18,499 nt of DNA from Bog-756 sp052143895 (GCA_052143895.1 JBKQRT010000096.1:1-18499), one strand, 5' to 3'. Positions 5,605 to 13,457 are shown, counted from the first letter of the stretch. Translations and numbers: made by a program. The notes: a model not told the origin generated them from the letters alone.

Positions 5605-6777
5605 TCACAGGGCGTTGGCGCGGGCGACGGCGCCGAACCACGCCGCACTGGGCTTGGACCGACGTTCGAAGTCATGCCGGTCCACGGCAACGATCCCGAA
5701 GGCGGGGCCGTAGCCGAGGACCCACTCGAAGTTGTCCAGCAGGCTCCAGTAGAAGTACCCGCGCACGTCGATGCCGTCGCCGAGGCAGCGGCCCACGCCG
5801 GCGAGCGCACGCCCGACGTACTCGACCCGGGCGTCGTCGTCGTCGGTGCCGATGCCGTTCTCGGTGACGTAGACGGGGAGGCCGCCGGTCACCGCCGTGG
5901 CGCGTCGGATGGTGGCCTCCAACGCCTCGGGCCAGCACTCGTACCCCATCTGGGTGACGGGCACCCCCGGCTCCCCGCCGAGCGAGCCCTCAGGACCGAT
6001 GCGGGTCCGCGTGTAGGTCTGGACGCCGATGAAGTCGTCACCGCCGGTGGCCTCGAGGAAGACGTCCTCGGAGGGCCGGCGGATCCGCTCGAGCCACGCC
6101 TCGCCGCCCGGTTGCAGCTGGTAGTCGGTCATCGACAGGGTGAGACCCACCGGGAACTCCCCCGGCCCCGAGCGTATGGCATCGACCGCCTTGCGGTGGG
6201 CGGACACCAGGGCGGCGTTCACCACGTCCCGGCGGACCCGGTCCCGTACCCGCGGCGGGAAGATCCCGTGGCGCCAACCCATGGTGGCCACCACGTTGGG
6301 CTCGTTGAGCGTGCAGGCCATCCCGACCAGGTCCCCGAGGTGAGCGGTGACCCGCTCGCAGAAGCGGGCGAACCGGTCCGGCGCGTGGAGCGCCTCCCAG
6401 GTGCCGGCGGCGGCCAGCCACCGCGGGTGGGTGAAGTGATGGAAGGTGACCACCGGCAGGACCCCGGCCTCGTGGCACGCGGCCGCCATCCGCCGGTAGT
6501 GGTCGAGGGCCACGAGGGAGAACTCCCCCTCCTCGGGCTCGATCCGGCTCCACTCGAGCGAGAACCGGTAGGCCGTCAGCCCGAACGACGCCACCAGTGC
6601 GATGTCCTCGGGGTACCGGTTGAACGAGTCACAGGCGTCGCCGCTCACGTCGGCGCAACCGGAGAAGGGATCGTGCTCGAAGGCCCACCAGTCGTTGTTG
6701 ACGTTGCCCCCCTCGATCTGGTGGGCGGCGGTGGCGGTCCCCCAGACGAACCGCTCGGGAAAGGCAAACTCGGGCAC
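5605..6777 (-). CDS. GH1 family beta-glucosidase
   Basis: Product of 390 aa, a retaining (beta/alpha)8-barrel glycosidase of family GH1. The N-terminus FPERFVWGTATAAHQIEGG (6-24) carries the substrate-binding Gln20. TFHHFTHPRW (111-120) supplies the next conserved His. TLNEPN (156-161) holds the acid/base Glu159, VYVTENGIGT (302-311) holds the nucleophile Glu306, and YFYWSLLDNFEW (341-352) forms the aglycone wall. All catalytic positions are intact. The length is at the short end for GH1 (usually 400-480), with condensed loops in the middle. There is no signal peptide, so it should act in the cytoplasm on imported beta-glucosides or related disaccharides. The GTG at 6777 is the only start close to the conserved FPERF and lies 8 nt after TACGGT. 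It is divergent from the thioesterase gene. Confidence 0.93.
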   Translation of the reverse strand: MPEFAFPERFVWGTATAAHQIEGGNVNNDWWAFEHDPFSGCADVSGDACDSFNRYPEDIALVASFGLTAYRFSLEWSRIEPEEGEFSLVALDHYRRMAAACHEAGVLPVVTFHHFTHPRWLAAAGTWEALHAPDRFARFCERVTAHLGDLVGMACTLNEPNVVATMGWRHGIFPPRVRDRVRRDVVNAALVSAHRKAVDAIRSGPGEFPVGLTLSMTDYQLQPGGEAWLERIRRPSEDVFLEATGGDDFIGVQTYTRTRIGPEGSLGGEPGVPVTQMGYECWPEALEATIRRATAVTGGLPVYVTENGIGTDDDDARVEYVGRALAGVGRCLGDGIDVRGYFYWSLLDNFEWVLGYGPAFGIVAVDRHDFERRSKPSAAWFGAVARANAL

Positions 6778-6785
6778 GGCCGCAC

Positions 6786-6791
6786 ACCGTA
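6786..6791 (-). promoter_or_regulatory. -10 element (TACGGT) for a leaderless GH1 mRNA
   Basis: On the minus strand TACGGT fits TAnnnT and ends 8 nt before the GTG at 6777. No Shine-Dalgarno is present. Confidence 0.45.
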
Positions 6792-6853
6792 GCGGGCCGC
6801 CACCCGGCGCGGCCGGTGACTGCCCCGGCGCCCGCAACTGGCAGGATGGAGCG

Positions 6854-7714
6854 GTGAGCGACGCCCTCGAGTTCCTCGTCGACCTCCTCGATCTCGAGCC
6901 CATCGAGGTGAACATCTTCCGCGGGGTGAACCCCAACGAGGACCGCCAGCGAGTGTTCGGCGGCCAGGTCGCCGCGCAGTCGCTGATGGCGGCGGGCCGA
7001 ACGGTGGACGCCGGTCGGCCCCACTCGCTGCATGCCTACTTCCTGCGTCCGGGGGACCCCTCCGTCCCCATCCTGTACGAGGTGGACAGGATCCGTGACG
7101 GCCGTTCGTTCACCACCCGACGGGTGGTGGCCATCCAGCACGGGCGGGCGATCTTCAACCTGTCCGCCTCCTTCCACGTGGACGAGGAGGGCCTCTCCCA
7201 CCAGATCCCGATGCCGGAGGTGCCGGCCCCCGAAACGCTCGACACGCTGGCGACCAGGCTCGAGCCCTACCGGGAGACCCTCGGCGACTGGTTCGCCCGA
7301 CCGCACCCGATCGACCAGCGCCACATCGGCGAGCTCCCGTTCAGCCGCAAGGCCTCCAAGGAGCCGATCCAACGCCTGTGGATCAGGGCCGACGGCACAC
7401 TTCCCGACGACCCGCTGCTGCACGCCTGCATCGCCGCCTACGCCTCCGACATGTCGCTGTTCGACACCATGCTGGCCCCGCACGACGTCAGCTGGGACCA
7501 CACCGACTTCATGGGGGCGAGCCTCGACCACTGCATGTGGTTCCACCGGCCGTTCCGGGCCGACGAATGGCTGCTCTACGACATGGACAGCCCCACCGCC
7601 TCCGGTGGCCGTGGCCTGGCCCGGGGGTTCCTGTTCACCAGCGACGGCGAGTTGGTGGTGTCGATGGTCCAGGAAGGCCTGATGCGGGTGGTCAGCCGGC
7701 CGGCAGGCGGCTGA
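6854..7714 (+). CDS. tesB: Acyl-CoA thioesterase II (TesB family)
   Basis: Product of 286 aa with the double hot-dog fold. It hydrolyses acyl-CoA to free fatty acid and CoA in the cytoplasm. The N-terminal hot-dog shows VFGGQVAAQSLMAA (34-47) and SLHAYFLRPGD (58-68). The C-terminal one has the catalytic triad: Asp199 in AYASDMSLF, Ser223 in GASLDHCMWFHRPF, and Gln273 in VQEGLMR. The spacings of 24 and 50 residues match the E. coli TesB triad Asp204/Thr228/Gln278, with Ser replacing Thr. The GTG at 6854 gives the normal length; the ATG at 6846 is out of frame and stops at once. The stop is 8 bases from the stop of convergent citrate synthase, with no terminator between them. Confidence 0.93.
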   Translation: MSDALEFLVDLLDLEPIEVNIFRGVNPNEDRQRVFGGQVAAQSLMAAGRTVDAGRPHSLHAYFLRPGDPSVPILYEVDRIRDGRSFTTRRVVAIQHGRAIFNLSASFHVDEEGLSHQIPMPEVPAPETLDTLATRLEPYRETLGDWFARPHPIDQRHIGELPFSRKASKEPIQRLWIRADGTLPDDPLLHACIAAYASDMSLFDTMLAPHDVSWDHTDFMGASLDHCMWFHRPFRADEWLLYDMDSPTASGGRGLARGFLFTSDGELVVSMVQEGLMRVVSRPAGG

Positions 7715-7722
7715 TCGGGCGA

Positions 7723-8994
7723 CTACCGGTCGCTGAGCGGGACGTAGTCGCGCTCAGCGGCGCCGATGTAGAGCTGCCGCGGGCGCGCGATCTTCGAGTC
7801 CTGGTCGAGCATCTCCTGCCAGTGGGCCAGCCAGCCGGCGGTCCGCGGGATGGCGAACAGCACCGGGAACATCTCCAGCGGGAATCCCATGGCCTGGTAG
7901 ATGAGGCCCGAGTAGAAGTCCACGTTGGGGTAGAGCTTGCGGGACACGAAGTAGTCGTCGGCCAACGCGATCTCCTCGAGCTTGAGGGCGATGTCGAGCA
8001 GTGGGTTCTTGCCGGTGATTTCGAACACCTCGTCGGCGGTCCTCTTGATGATCTTGGCGCGGGGGTCGTAGCTCTTGTACACCCGGTGGCCGAACCCCTG
8101 GAGCTTGCCCCCCGAACCTTCCTTGACCGACTTGATGAAGGGTGCCACGTTGTCCAGCGAGCCGATTTCGCTGAGCATCCGGATGACCGCCTCGTTCGCG
8201 CCACCGTGGCGGGGGCCGTAGAGAGCGGCGGCGGCGGCGGCGCACGCCGAATAGGGGTCGGCGTGGGAAGAGCCCACCACCCGCATGGCGGTGGTCGAGC
8301 AGTTCTGTTCGTGGTCGGCGTGCAGGATGAACAGCACGTCGAGCGCCCGGGCGAGCGTCGGATCGGCGTCGAACCGGGGCTCCGCGATCTTCCACATCAT
8401 GGAGAGGAAGTTGGAGGTAAACGGCAAGGAATTGTCGGGGTAGACGAACGGCATCCCCACACTGAACCGGTGGGCCGCGGCGGCCAGGGTGGGCATCTTG
8501 GCGATGAGGCGGATGATCTGCTTGTTGCGTGATTCGACGTCGAAGATGTTCTTGGCGTCGCCGTAGAAGGTCGACAGGGCGGCCACCGCCGACACCAGCA
8601 TGCCCATGGGGTGGGCGTCGTAGTGGAAGCCCTCGAGGAACCGTTTGCGTACGTTCTCGTGGATGAAGGTGTGCTGCGTGATCTCTCGTTCCCACACCTC
8701 GAACTGCTCGGTGTCCGGCAACTCGCCGTTGAGCAGCAGGTACGCCACTTCGAGGTAGGTCGAGTTCTCGGCGAGCTGCTCGATCGGGTAGCCCCGGTAC
8801 CGGAGGACGCCTTCTTCCCCGTCGAGGTAGGTGATGGAGCTCTCGCACGCTGCGGTCGACACGAACGCCGGGTCGTAGAACCAGACGCCCGGGAGGAGCT
8901 TCAACCACTGCGCGGCGGAGATTCCTCCGTTCTCGAAGGGGATCTCGAGGGACTCACCAGTCCGGTTGTCGGTGATCGTGATGCTCTCGGCCAC
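7723..8994 (-). CDS. gltA: Citrate synthase
   Basis: Product of 423 aa that condenses acetyl-CoA with oxaloacetate to citrate, the entry step of the TCA cycle. The catalytic residues are present: His263 in GPRHGGAN, His303 in GFGHRVYK and Asp359 in NVDFYSG, with HADHEQN at 225-231. The N-terminal beta-domain of about 50 residues (ITDNRTGESLEIPF onward) marks the long bacterial form related to the hexameric type II enzymes. The GTG at 8994 is preceded by GAGGA about 4 nt upstream. The long C-terminus runs to the stop with no truncation. The upstream region holds a TAGGAT -10 candidate and a repeated CGACCAATC. Confidence 0.97.
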   Translation of the reverse strand: MAESITITDNRTGESLEIPFENGGISAAQWLKLLPGVWFYDPAFVSTAACESSITYLDGEEGVLRYRGYPIEQLAENSTYLEVAYLLLNGELPDTEQFEVWEREITQHTFIHENVRKRFLEGFHYDAHPMGMLVSAVAALSTFYGDAKNIFDVESRNKQIIRLIAKMPTLAAAAHRFSVGMPFVYPDNSLPFTSNFLSMMWKIAEPRFDADPTLARALDVLFILHADHEQNCSTTAMRVVGSSHADPYSACAAAAAALYGPRHGGANEAVIRMLSEIGSLDNVAPFIKSVKEGSGGKLQGFGHRVYKSYDPRAKIIKRTADEVFEITGKNPLLDIALKLEEIALADDYFVSRKLYPNVDFYSGLIYQAMGFPLEMFPVLFAIPRTAGWLAHWQEMLDQDSKIARPRQLYIGAAERDYVPLSDR

Positions 8995-9032
8995 AGATCC
9001 TCAGACCCTTCTGTCGTGGTGTGCTCTCGGTG

Positions 9033-9076
9033 CGACCAATCCTAGATGCACGCCCCCCGATCCCGACCAATCGGGG
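9033..9076. promoter_or_regulatory. Citrate synthase promoter region with a 9-bp direct repeat
   Basis: On the minus strand TAGGAT (9039-9044) is a -10 candidate that would give a leader of about 38 nt carrying the Shine-Dalgarno. CGACCAATC occurs at 9033-9041, overlapping this -10, and again at 9064-9072, 31 bp away (about three helical turns). The second copy overlaps an inverted repeat CCCCGAT/ATCGGGG (9055-9061 and 9070-9076). Confidence 0.4.
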
Positions 9077-9083
9077 AGCGGCC

Positions 9084-9120
9084 GGCCGGCCCCCTGGCGG
9101 GGCCGGCCCCGGGACCGGGG
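9084..9120 (-). terminator. GC-rich hairpin after the CARDB-like gene
   Basis: Perfect 10-bp stem GGCCGGCCCC (9084-9093) and GGGGCCGGCC (9099-9108) with a 5-nt loop. A smaller CCCC/GGGG stem lies at 9107-9120. It follows the stop of the minus-strand gene at 9128 by a few bases. There is no U-tract. Confidence 0.6.
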
Positions 9121-9127
9121 GCGCCGC

Positions 9128-10321
9128 TCACCCGGAGATCTGGACGAGGAACTGCTGGGTCGTCCCCGCGAGGTCGGTCTGCCCGGGCGGGACGGACAGC
9201 GCCATCGTCAGGGTGTAGCGGTGGCCGGAGGCGACTGTCAGCGGCGCCAGCGACGGCGCCGTCGACGAACCCGGTTCGAGGGCGACCGACACCTGGGAGC
9301 GGCCGCCACCCGACCCGCCGGGCGGCGCGGCGGTTCCCGGCGGATCGGCCAGGGTCAACGTCTCGGAGACGACCACGTCGGACTCGACGACGGTGCCGCA
9401 GTTGGTGACGGTGACGCCGACGCTGAGCGACGTGGTCGGCGGGAGGATCGACGGTGCCGGTCCGGGGACGACCGATTGGGGTGCGCCACACCCGGCACCG
9501 ACCGTCCCGATCCCACCGGTCGCCACCGCCGGAGGGGTCAGGCCGACCGCGGAGATGATCAGCTGGTGGATCGGGACCAGAGCCGGCGAGGCCGCCAGCG
9601 CTGGTGCGGCCGCCCCAAGCTGGGTCGCGCCCAGGGCGGCGGTGTCGGTCGGCGATGGCACCCAGACCGAATGCGGCAGGTAAATCGGGAGCTGCTGCCG
9701 GCGGATCCCGGCCAGCAGCCCGCGGTAGTCGGCGTCCGCCCGCTGCAGCAGCAGGCCCACCGCGGTCAGGGCGGCCGTCGTCTGCCCGACCGAGATGAGC
9801 GGCGCCGCGCTCGGAGGGACGGTGGACGAGGGGGCACCGGCGATCGGCAGCGGTGCCATCCCCAGCATCCGGTCGATGCCGGTCCGGAGCTCGGCGACGG
9901 CCGCGACCCGCTCTGACATCACTCGGGCGAACTGCGCACCCACGTCGCCGTCGGGCGAGGGCGGCACCAGTGCCTCGGCCTGCCTCGCCTGCGATGCGGT
10001 GCTGCCCCCCGCCTCGTCGAGCCCCTGTTGGAGCACGGCCCTCGCCGGACCGGGGACGGCCTGGTTGGTGAGCGCAGAGGCGCCCGCCATCAGGTGGGAC
10101 AGCTGGGTGCCGGTCTGATTGGAGTCGACGACCACCCGGCTGGCGAGGGCGCCGTACCCCGCGTCGGTCTGCGATCGGTACGAGCTCGACTGCCGGTGGA
10201 TCTCGGCCAGCGAGCCGATGACCAGGACCAGGCCCACGACCACCACCAGCGCGACGACGAGCACCGTGCCCCACCCATGCCGGGCGATCGAGCGGGCTCG
10301 TCTCCGTCTGGCCCTGGGCAT
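9128..10321 (-). CDS. Membrane-anchored secreted protein with CARDB-like C-terminal domain
   Basis: Uncharacterised product of 397 aa. A very basic N-terminus (MPRARRRRARSIARH) precedes a single hydrophobic helix at about 19-41, predicting a type II anchor with the rest outside the cell. Residues 45-255 are Ala/Leu/Gln-rich and look mostly helical, broken by Pro/Ser/Thr-rich linkers near 160-172. Residues 265-397 look beta-rich: VGVTVTNCGTVVESDVVVSE and later SVALEPGS and RYTLTMALSVPPGQ resemble a CARDB or related Ig-like adhesion sandwich. The only two cysteines, Cys278 and Cys308, could form a disulfide. No enzyme motif is visible. Start ATG at 10321; a TAACGT hexamer lies 7 nt upstream and there is no Shine-Dalgarno. 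It may be a cell-envelope or adhesion protein; function unknown. Confidence 0.75.
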   Translation of the reverse strand: MPRARRRRARSIARHGWGTVLVVALVVVVGLVLVIGSLAEIHRQSSSYRSQTDAGYGALASRVVVDSNQTGTQLSHLMAGASALTNQAVPGPARAVLQQGLDEAGGSTASQARQAEALVPPSPDGDVGAQFARVMSERVAAVAELRTGIDRMLGMAPLPIAGAPSSTVPPSAAPLISVGQTTAALTAVGLLLQRADADYRGLLAGIRRQQLPIYLPHSVWVPSPTDTAALGATQLGAAAPALAASPALVPIHQLIISAVGLTPPAVATGGIGTVGAGCGAPQSVVPGPAPSILPPTTSLSVGVTVTNCGTVVESDVVVSETLTLADPPGTAAPPGGSGGGRSQVSVALEPGSSTAPSLAPLTVASGHRYTLTMALSVPPGQTDLAGTTQQFLVQISG

Positions 10322-10328
10322 CCCGACG

Positions 10329-10334
10329 ACGTTA
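10329..10334 (-). promoter_or_regulatory. -10 element (TAACGT) for a leaderless CARDB-like mRNA
   Basis: On the minus strand TAACGT fits TAnnnT and ends 7 nt before the ATG at 10321. Confidence 0.5.
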
Positions 10335-10385
10335 CTGCGACGGTCCGGCCGAATGGCCTGCGTCCAGGCACGGGCTCAGCCGCCG

Positions 10386-10397
10386 GGTGACGTCACC
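10386..10397. promoter_or_regulatory. 12-bp perfect palindrome, possible operator
   Basis: GGTGACGTCACC is a perfect palindrome around TGACGTCA. It lies in the 119-bp gap between the sulfoquinovose synthase stop and the CARDB-like gene, about 65-75 bp upstream of the latter's start. It could bind a dimeric regulator; chance occurrence is not excluded. Confidence 0.3.
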
Positions 10398-10426
10398 GGG
10401 ACGTCGTCAGGCCGGCGTCCGCCCTG

Positions 10427-10442
10427 GACCGGACGACCGGTC
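10427..10442 (-). terminator. Small hairpin at the sulfoquinovose synthase stop
   Basis: GACCGG (10427-10432) and CCGGTC (10437-10442) form a 6-bp stem with a 4-nt loop overlapping the stop codon. It is weak and has no U-tract. Confidence 0.3.
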
Positions 10443-11640
10443 AGGCGCCGGCCGTCTCCTTGGCCGTCGGCACCCCGGAGGTCGCCAGTCCGCTGGCGGT
10501 GCTGCGCCACTCGACGGTGGGCAGGATGGCCGCCGGGTCGGCGTTCGCCTTGTACTTGTCGGCCACCGCGAGGATCGACTGGATGACCGGCGAGGTGAGC
10601 AGGTGCGGCACCAGCCCGAGGTCGAGCAACTTGGTGTGGGCCGCCCGGTAGTAGTGGTCTTCCTTCTCGACGCGCGGGTCCGGGGTGTGCTCGATCACCG
10701 CGTCACCGGCGAACTCCGAGGCCACGAGCTCTGCCATCTCCACCACCGAGTAGGACTCGGTGAACTGGTTGAACACCCGGAACTCCCCGGGCGAGGCAGG
10801 ATGATCGAGCGCCAGCTCGACGCAGGCCAGGGTGTCCAGGATGTTGAGCATCCCGCGGGTCTGGCCGCCGGCACCGTACACGGTGAGGGGATGACCGGTG
10901 ACCGCCTGGACGCAGAACCGGTTGAGCACCGTGCCGAAGACCCCGTCGTAGTCGAACCGGGTGGCCAGGTCGGGGTGCAAGCTGGTCTCCTCGGTGTCAT
11001 GGCCGTACACGATGCCCTGGTTGAGGTCGGTGGCCCGGATGCCCCAGATACGGCAGGCGAACTGGATGTTGGCGCTGTCGTGCACCTTGGACAGGTGGTA
11101 GAAGGACCCCGGCTGCTTCGGGTAGGGCAGCACGTCGGTGCGGCCCCGGTGGGTGATCTCGATGAACCCCTCTTCGATGTCGATGTTGGGGGTCCCGTAT
11201 TCCCCCATCGTCCCGAGCTTGACCAGGTGGATGTCCCGGTTCTGCTCAGCGATGGCGTACAGCAGGTTGAGCGTCCCGGCCACGTTGTTTACCTGGGTGT
11301 ACACGGCGTGCTTCCGGTCGATCATCGAATACGGCGCCGACCGCTGCTCGGCGAAGTGCACCACGGCGTCCGGTTCGAACGTGGCCAGTGTCCTGCTGAC
11401 GAAGGTGGCGTCGGTGAGGTCGCCGACGAACATGTCGATGGTGAGATCGGAGATCTCGTGCCAGCGGCGGACCCGGTGTTGAAGGCTCACGATGGGGACG
11501 AGGCTGTCGACGCCCATCTCCAGGTCGTAGCCCCGGCGGGCGAAGTTGTCGACCACGCCCACCTGGTGTCCCCGACGGGACAGGTAGAGCGCGGTGGGCC
11601 ACCCCAGATAGCCGTCGCCGCCGAGCACCAGAATGTTCAC
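10441..11640 (-). CDS. sqdB: UDP-sulfoquinovose synthase (SQD1/SqdB family)
   Basis: Product of 399 aa, an extended SDR-fold enzyme that converts UDP-glucose and sulfite to UDP-sulfoquinovose, the head-group donor for sulfolipid or sulfosugar glycans. The Rossmann motif GGDGYLGW is at 7-14. FAEQRSAPYSM (96-106) and LGTMGEYGTPNIDIEEG (142-158) are SQD1 signatures. The catalytic trio is Thr144, Tyr181 and Lys185 (YHLSK), and TDLNQGIVYG (204-213) and TVYGAGGQTRGM (253-264) complete the substrate site. The C-terminus after about 370 is Ala/Thr-rich and unconserved. Start GTG at 11640, because NILVLGGDG begins the fold directly and GAGGGAG lies about 8 nt upstream. No sulfolipid glycosyltransferase (SqdX or SqdD) is adjacent. 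Family assignment is confident; the end product is inferred. Confidence 0.9.
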   Translation of the reverse strand: MNILVLGGDGYLGWPTALYLSRRGHQVGVVDNFARRGYDLEMGVDSLVPIVSLQHRVRRWHEISDLTIDMFVGDLTDATFVSRTLATFEPDAVVHFAEQRSAPYSMIDRKHAVYTQVNNVAGTLNLLYAIAEQNRDIHLVKLGTMGEYGTPNIDIEEGFIEITHRGRTDVLPYPKQPGSFYHLSKVHDSANIQFACRIWGIRATDLNQGIVYGHDTEETSLHPDLATRFDYDGVFGTVLNRFCVQAVTGHPLTVYGAGGQTRGMLNILDTLACVELALDHPASPGEFRVFNQFTESYSVVEMAELVASEFAGDAVIEHTPDPRVEKEDHYYRAAHTKLLDLGLVPHLLTSPVIQSILAVADKYKANADPAAILPTVEWRSTASGLATSGVPTAKETAGA

Positions 11641-11839
11641 GCTTCGTCTCCCTCTCGTTCCCCTGTTTGGGCTCCGACCGTCCGACGCTCCTCGAACCCG
11701 CGGTGCGATCGCCCCTACTCTTATCACCACCGCACCTTGGAATGACCTGAGAATTGCAATCAGATCTTCATAAATTTCCGTTGACGGCCGGGTCAGTCGC
11801 CTGCTTCACGAGGCGAGGCAGCGGGGATCGCGGGGACGG
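11641..11839 (-). promoter_or_regulatory. Intergenic region upstream of sulfoquinovose synthase
   Basis: This gap of 199 bp is unusually AT-rich between about 11715 and 11780. It includes TAAGAG on the minus strand near 11719-11724, a palindrome ATTGCAAT (11753-11760) and the stretch TCTTCATAAATTTCC. It probably holds the promoter for the synthase gene and the end of the RmuC transcript. No clean -35/-10 pair could be assigned and no ORF is apparent. Confidence 0.4.
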
Positions 11840-13306
11840 TCAGGCGTCGTCGGCAGCGCCCGCCGATGCCGGGAGGCCGGCCAGATCGCCGAGATCGGCC
11901 TCGCCTGCGAACGGGAGGCCGAGCGACGGAGGACCGAGCTCGGGCGACTGCAGGGCCCGGGTGGTGGCGTCGACCGACGGCGGGTGCGGCAGCTCTTTCT
12001 CCCCAGCGCCCACCACCCCCATCTCGACGAACCGTCGTGCGGTCACCAGGACCCGCCCCTCCAGCGAACCGACCGCCTTGTTGTAGGCCGCCACCGCGCT
12101 GTTGAGTCCCTTGCCGACCCCGGCGACGTGGTCGCCGAGCAGCGAGAGGCGCTGGTAGAGCTCGGCCCCGAGCAGCTGGACCTCCCGGGCGTTCTCTGCC
12201 AGCGCGTCCTGCTGCCAGCCGTAGGCCACGGCCCGCAGGAGCGCGATCAACGAGGTCGGGGTGGCCAGCAGCACGTGGTTGGCCACGGCGTACTCCATCA
12301 GGCCAGGCTCGTGCTCGAGCGCGGCGGTGAGCAGCGGGTCACCCGGGACGAAGGCCACCACGAACTCGGGTGACGGGTCCACCCGCTTCCAGTACTCCTT
12401 CTTCGAGAGGGCGTCGACGTGGGCCTTCATCTGGCGGCCGTGGCTGGCGAGGTGACCCCGGCGGACGACCTCGTCGTCGCACTCGTTGGCGTCGAGAAAG
12501 GCCTGCATCGGCACCTTGGCGTCGACGGCGACGTTCTTGTTGCCGGGAAGGTGGACGACCATGTCCGGACGCATCCGCCCGCTGTCGGCGTCGGAGGTGA
12601 CCTGCTCGTCGAAGTCGCAGTGCTCGAGCATGCCGGCCATCTCGACCACCCTCCGGAGCTGCAGCTCGCCCCAGCGGCCGCGGGTCTGGGGCGAGCGCAG
12701 GGCGGTGACCAGGTTGCGGGTCTCCTTCTGCAACTGGTCGTGCGAGGAGGAGAGGTGCTTCATCTGCTCGGTGAGGGTCGTATAGGCGCGCTGGCGCTCG
12801 ACTTCGAGCCGCTGCATCCCCACTTCGTACTTTCCCAGCTGTTCGCCGATGGGCCGGAGCAGCTGCTCGATGGCGTCCTGCCGCTTGGCCAGCTCGCCTT
12901 CGGCGGCCTGCCGGGTCTCGTTGAGCTTGGTGTCGGCCAGCTGGAGGAACTGCTCGTTGTTCTGCTGGAGGGCCAGCGCTGACAGCCGGGCGAACTCGCC
13001 GGTCAGCTGGGCCCGGGTCTCCTCGAAGGCCGCCGCCCGCTGCTCGGACGCCTTCCGCTCGTGGTCGAGTTCGGCCTGGAGCCGCGAGTTTTCGGCCTGG
13101 AGGGACACCAGGTGGAGCTGCGTCCTGGCCGACTGCGCGCGGAGGTCCTGGATCTCGTCGGCGAGGAGCCGGGCGCGGCCTTCGGCATCGGCCAGGCGGG
13201 CCTCGGCCGTGCGGGCCGCGGTCACCTGGTTGGCCCGCACCAGCAGGCCGACCACGACGCCCAGCGCGGCGCCGGCGACGAGTCCGAGAATGAGTCCGGT
13301 GAACAT
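11840..13306 (-). CDS. rmuC: RmuC family protein (DNA recombination)
   Basis: Product of 488 aa. An N-terminal hydrophobic helix (about 3-23) anchors it to the membrane. Residues 28-200 form a long coiled coil rich in Ala, Glu, Gln and Arg. The conserved RmuC core runs from about 205: RGRWGELQLRRVVEMAGM, then RPDMVVHLPG and VAVDAKVPMQAF (259-270), the D-(x)n-DAK arrangement of a PD-(D/E)xK nuclease-like fold. EFVVAFVPGDPLLTAAL and LATPTSLIALLRAVAYGW follow. The tail after about 440 is low-complexity and unconserved. In E. coli RmuC limits inversion at short inverted repeats; its biochemical activity is not firmly established. The ATG at 13306 has an ideal AAGGAGG 7 nt upstream. The frame is open further upstream but without family sequence. 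Confidence 0.93.
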   Translation of the reverse strand: MFTGLILGLVAGAALGVVVGLLVRANQVTAARTAEARLADAEGRARLLADEIQDLRAQSARTQLHLVSLQAENSRLQAELDHERKASEQRAAAFEETRAQLTGEFARLSALALQQNNEQFLQLADTKLNETRQAAEGELAKRQDAIEQLLRPIGEQLGKYEVGMQRLEVERQRAYTTLTEQMKHLSSSHDQLQKETRNLVTALRSPQTRGRWGELQLRRVVEMAGMLEHCDFDEQVTSDADSGRMRPDMVVHLPGNKNVAVDAKVPMQAFLDANECDDEVVRRGHLASHGRQMKAHVDALSKKEYWKRVDPSPEFVVAFVPGDPLLTAALEHEPGLMEYAVANHVLLATPTSLIALLRAVAYGWQQDALAENAREVQLLGAELYQRLSLLGDHVAGVGKGLNSAVAAYNKAVGSLEGRVLVTARRFVEMGVVGAGEKELPHPPSVDATTRALQSPELGPPSLGLPFAGEADLGDLAGLPASAGAADDA

Positions 13307-13320
13307 GGCGGGTCCTCCTT

Positions 13321-13337
13321 GGCCCCCGGCGGGGGCC
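13321..13337 (-). other. Hairpin abutting the RmuC ribosome-binding site
   Basis: GGCCCCC (13321-13327) and GGGGGCC (13331-13337) form a 7-bp stem with a 3-nt loop ending at the base before the AAGGAGG (13314-13320). It could modulate ribosome access or simply reflect GC-rich composition. Confidence 0.35.
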
Positions 13338-13457
13338 GGGCCCCGACGGCCCTCGACCGCAAGCGTACCGAGGGGGTGTGCCGGTGCCGGGGGACGCTGG
13401 TGCACCAGGACCGGCGCGGCCGCCCTCGCTCGGAACCGTCTGTGTCAGCATGCTGGC

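Noticed and set aside
4082..5867. Overlapping long plus-strand ORFs across the COG4280-like, GtrA and GH1 genes
   Set aside because: They are antisense to genes with recognisable motifs and show low-complexity Pro/Arg/Thr or Gly/His/Gln composition, an effect of high GC.
12849..13457. N-terminal extension of the NADH dehydrogenase through the RmuC gene
   Set aside because: The frame is open by composition only; it is Ser/Arg/Ala-rich, antisense to RmuC, and the FAD motif starts at the chosen ATG.
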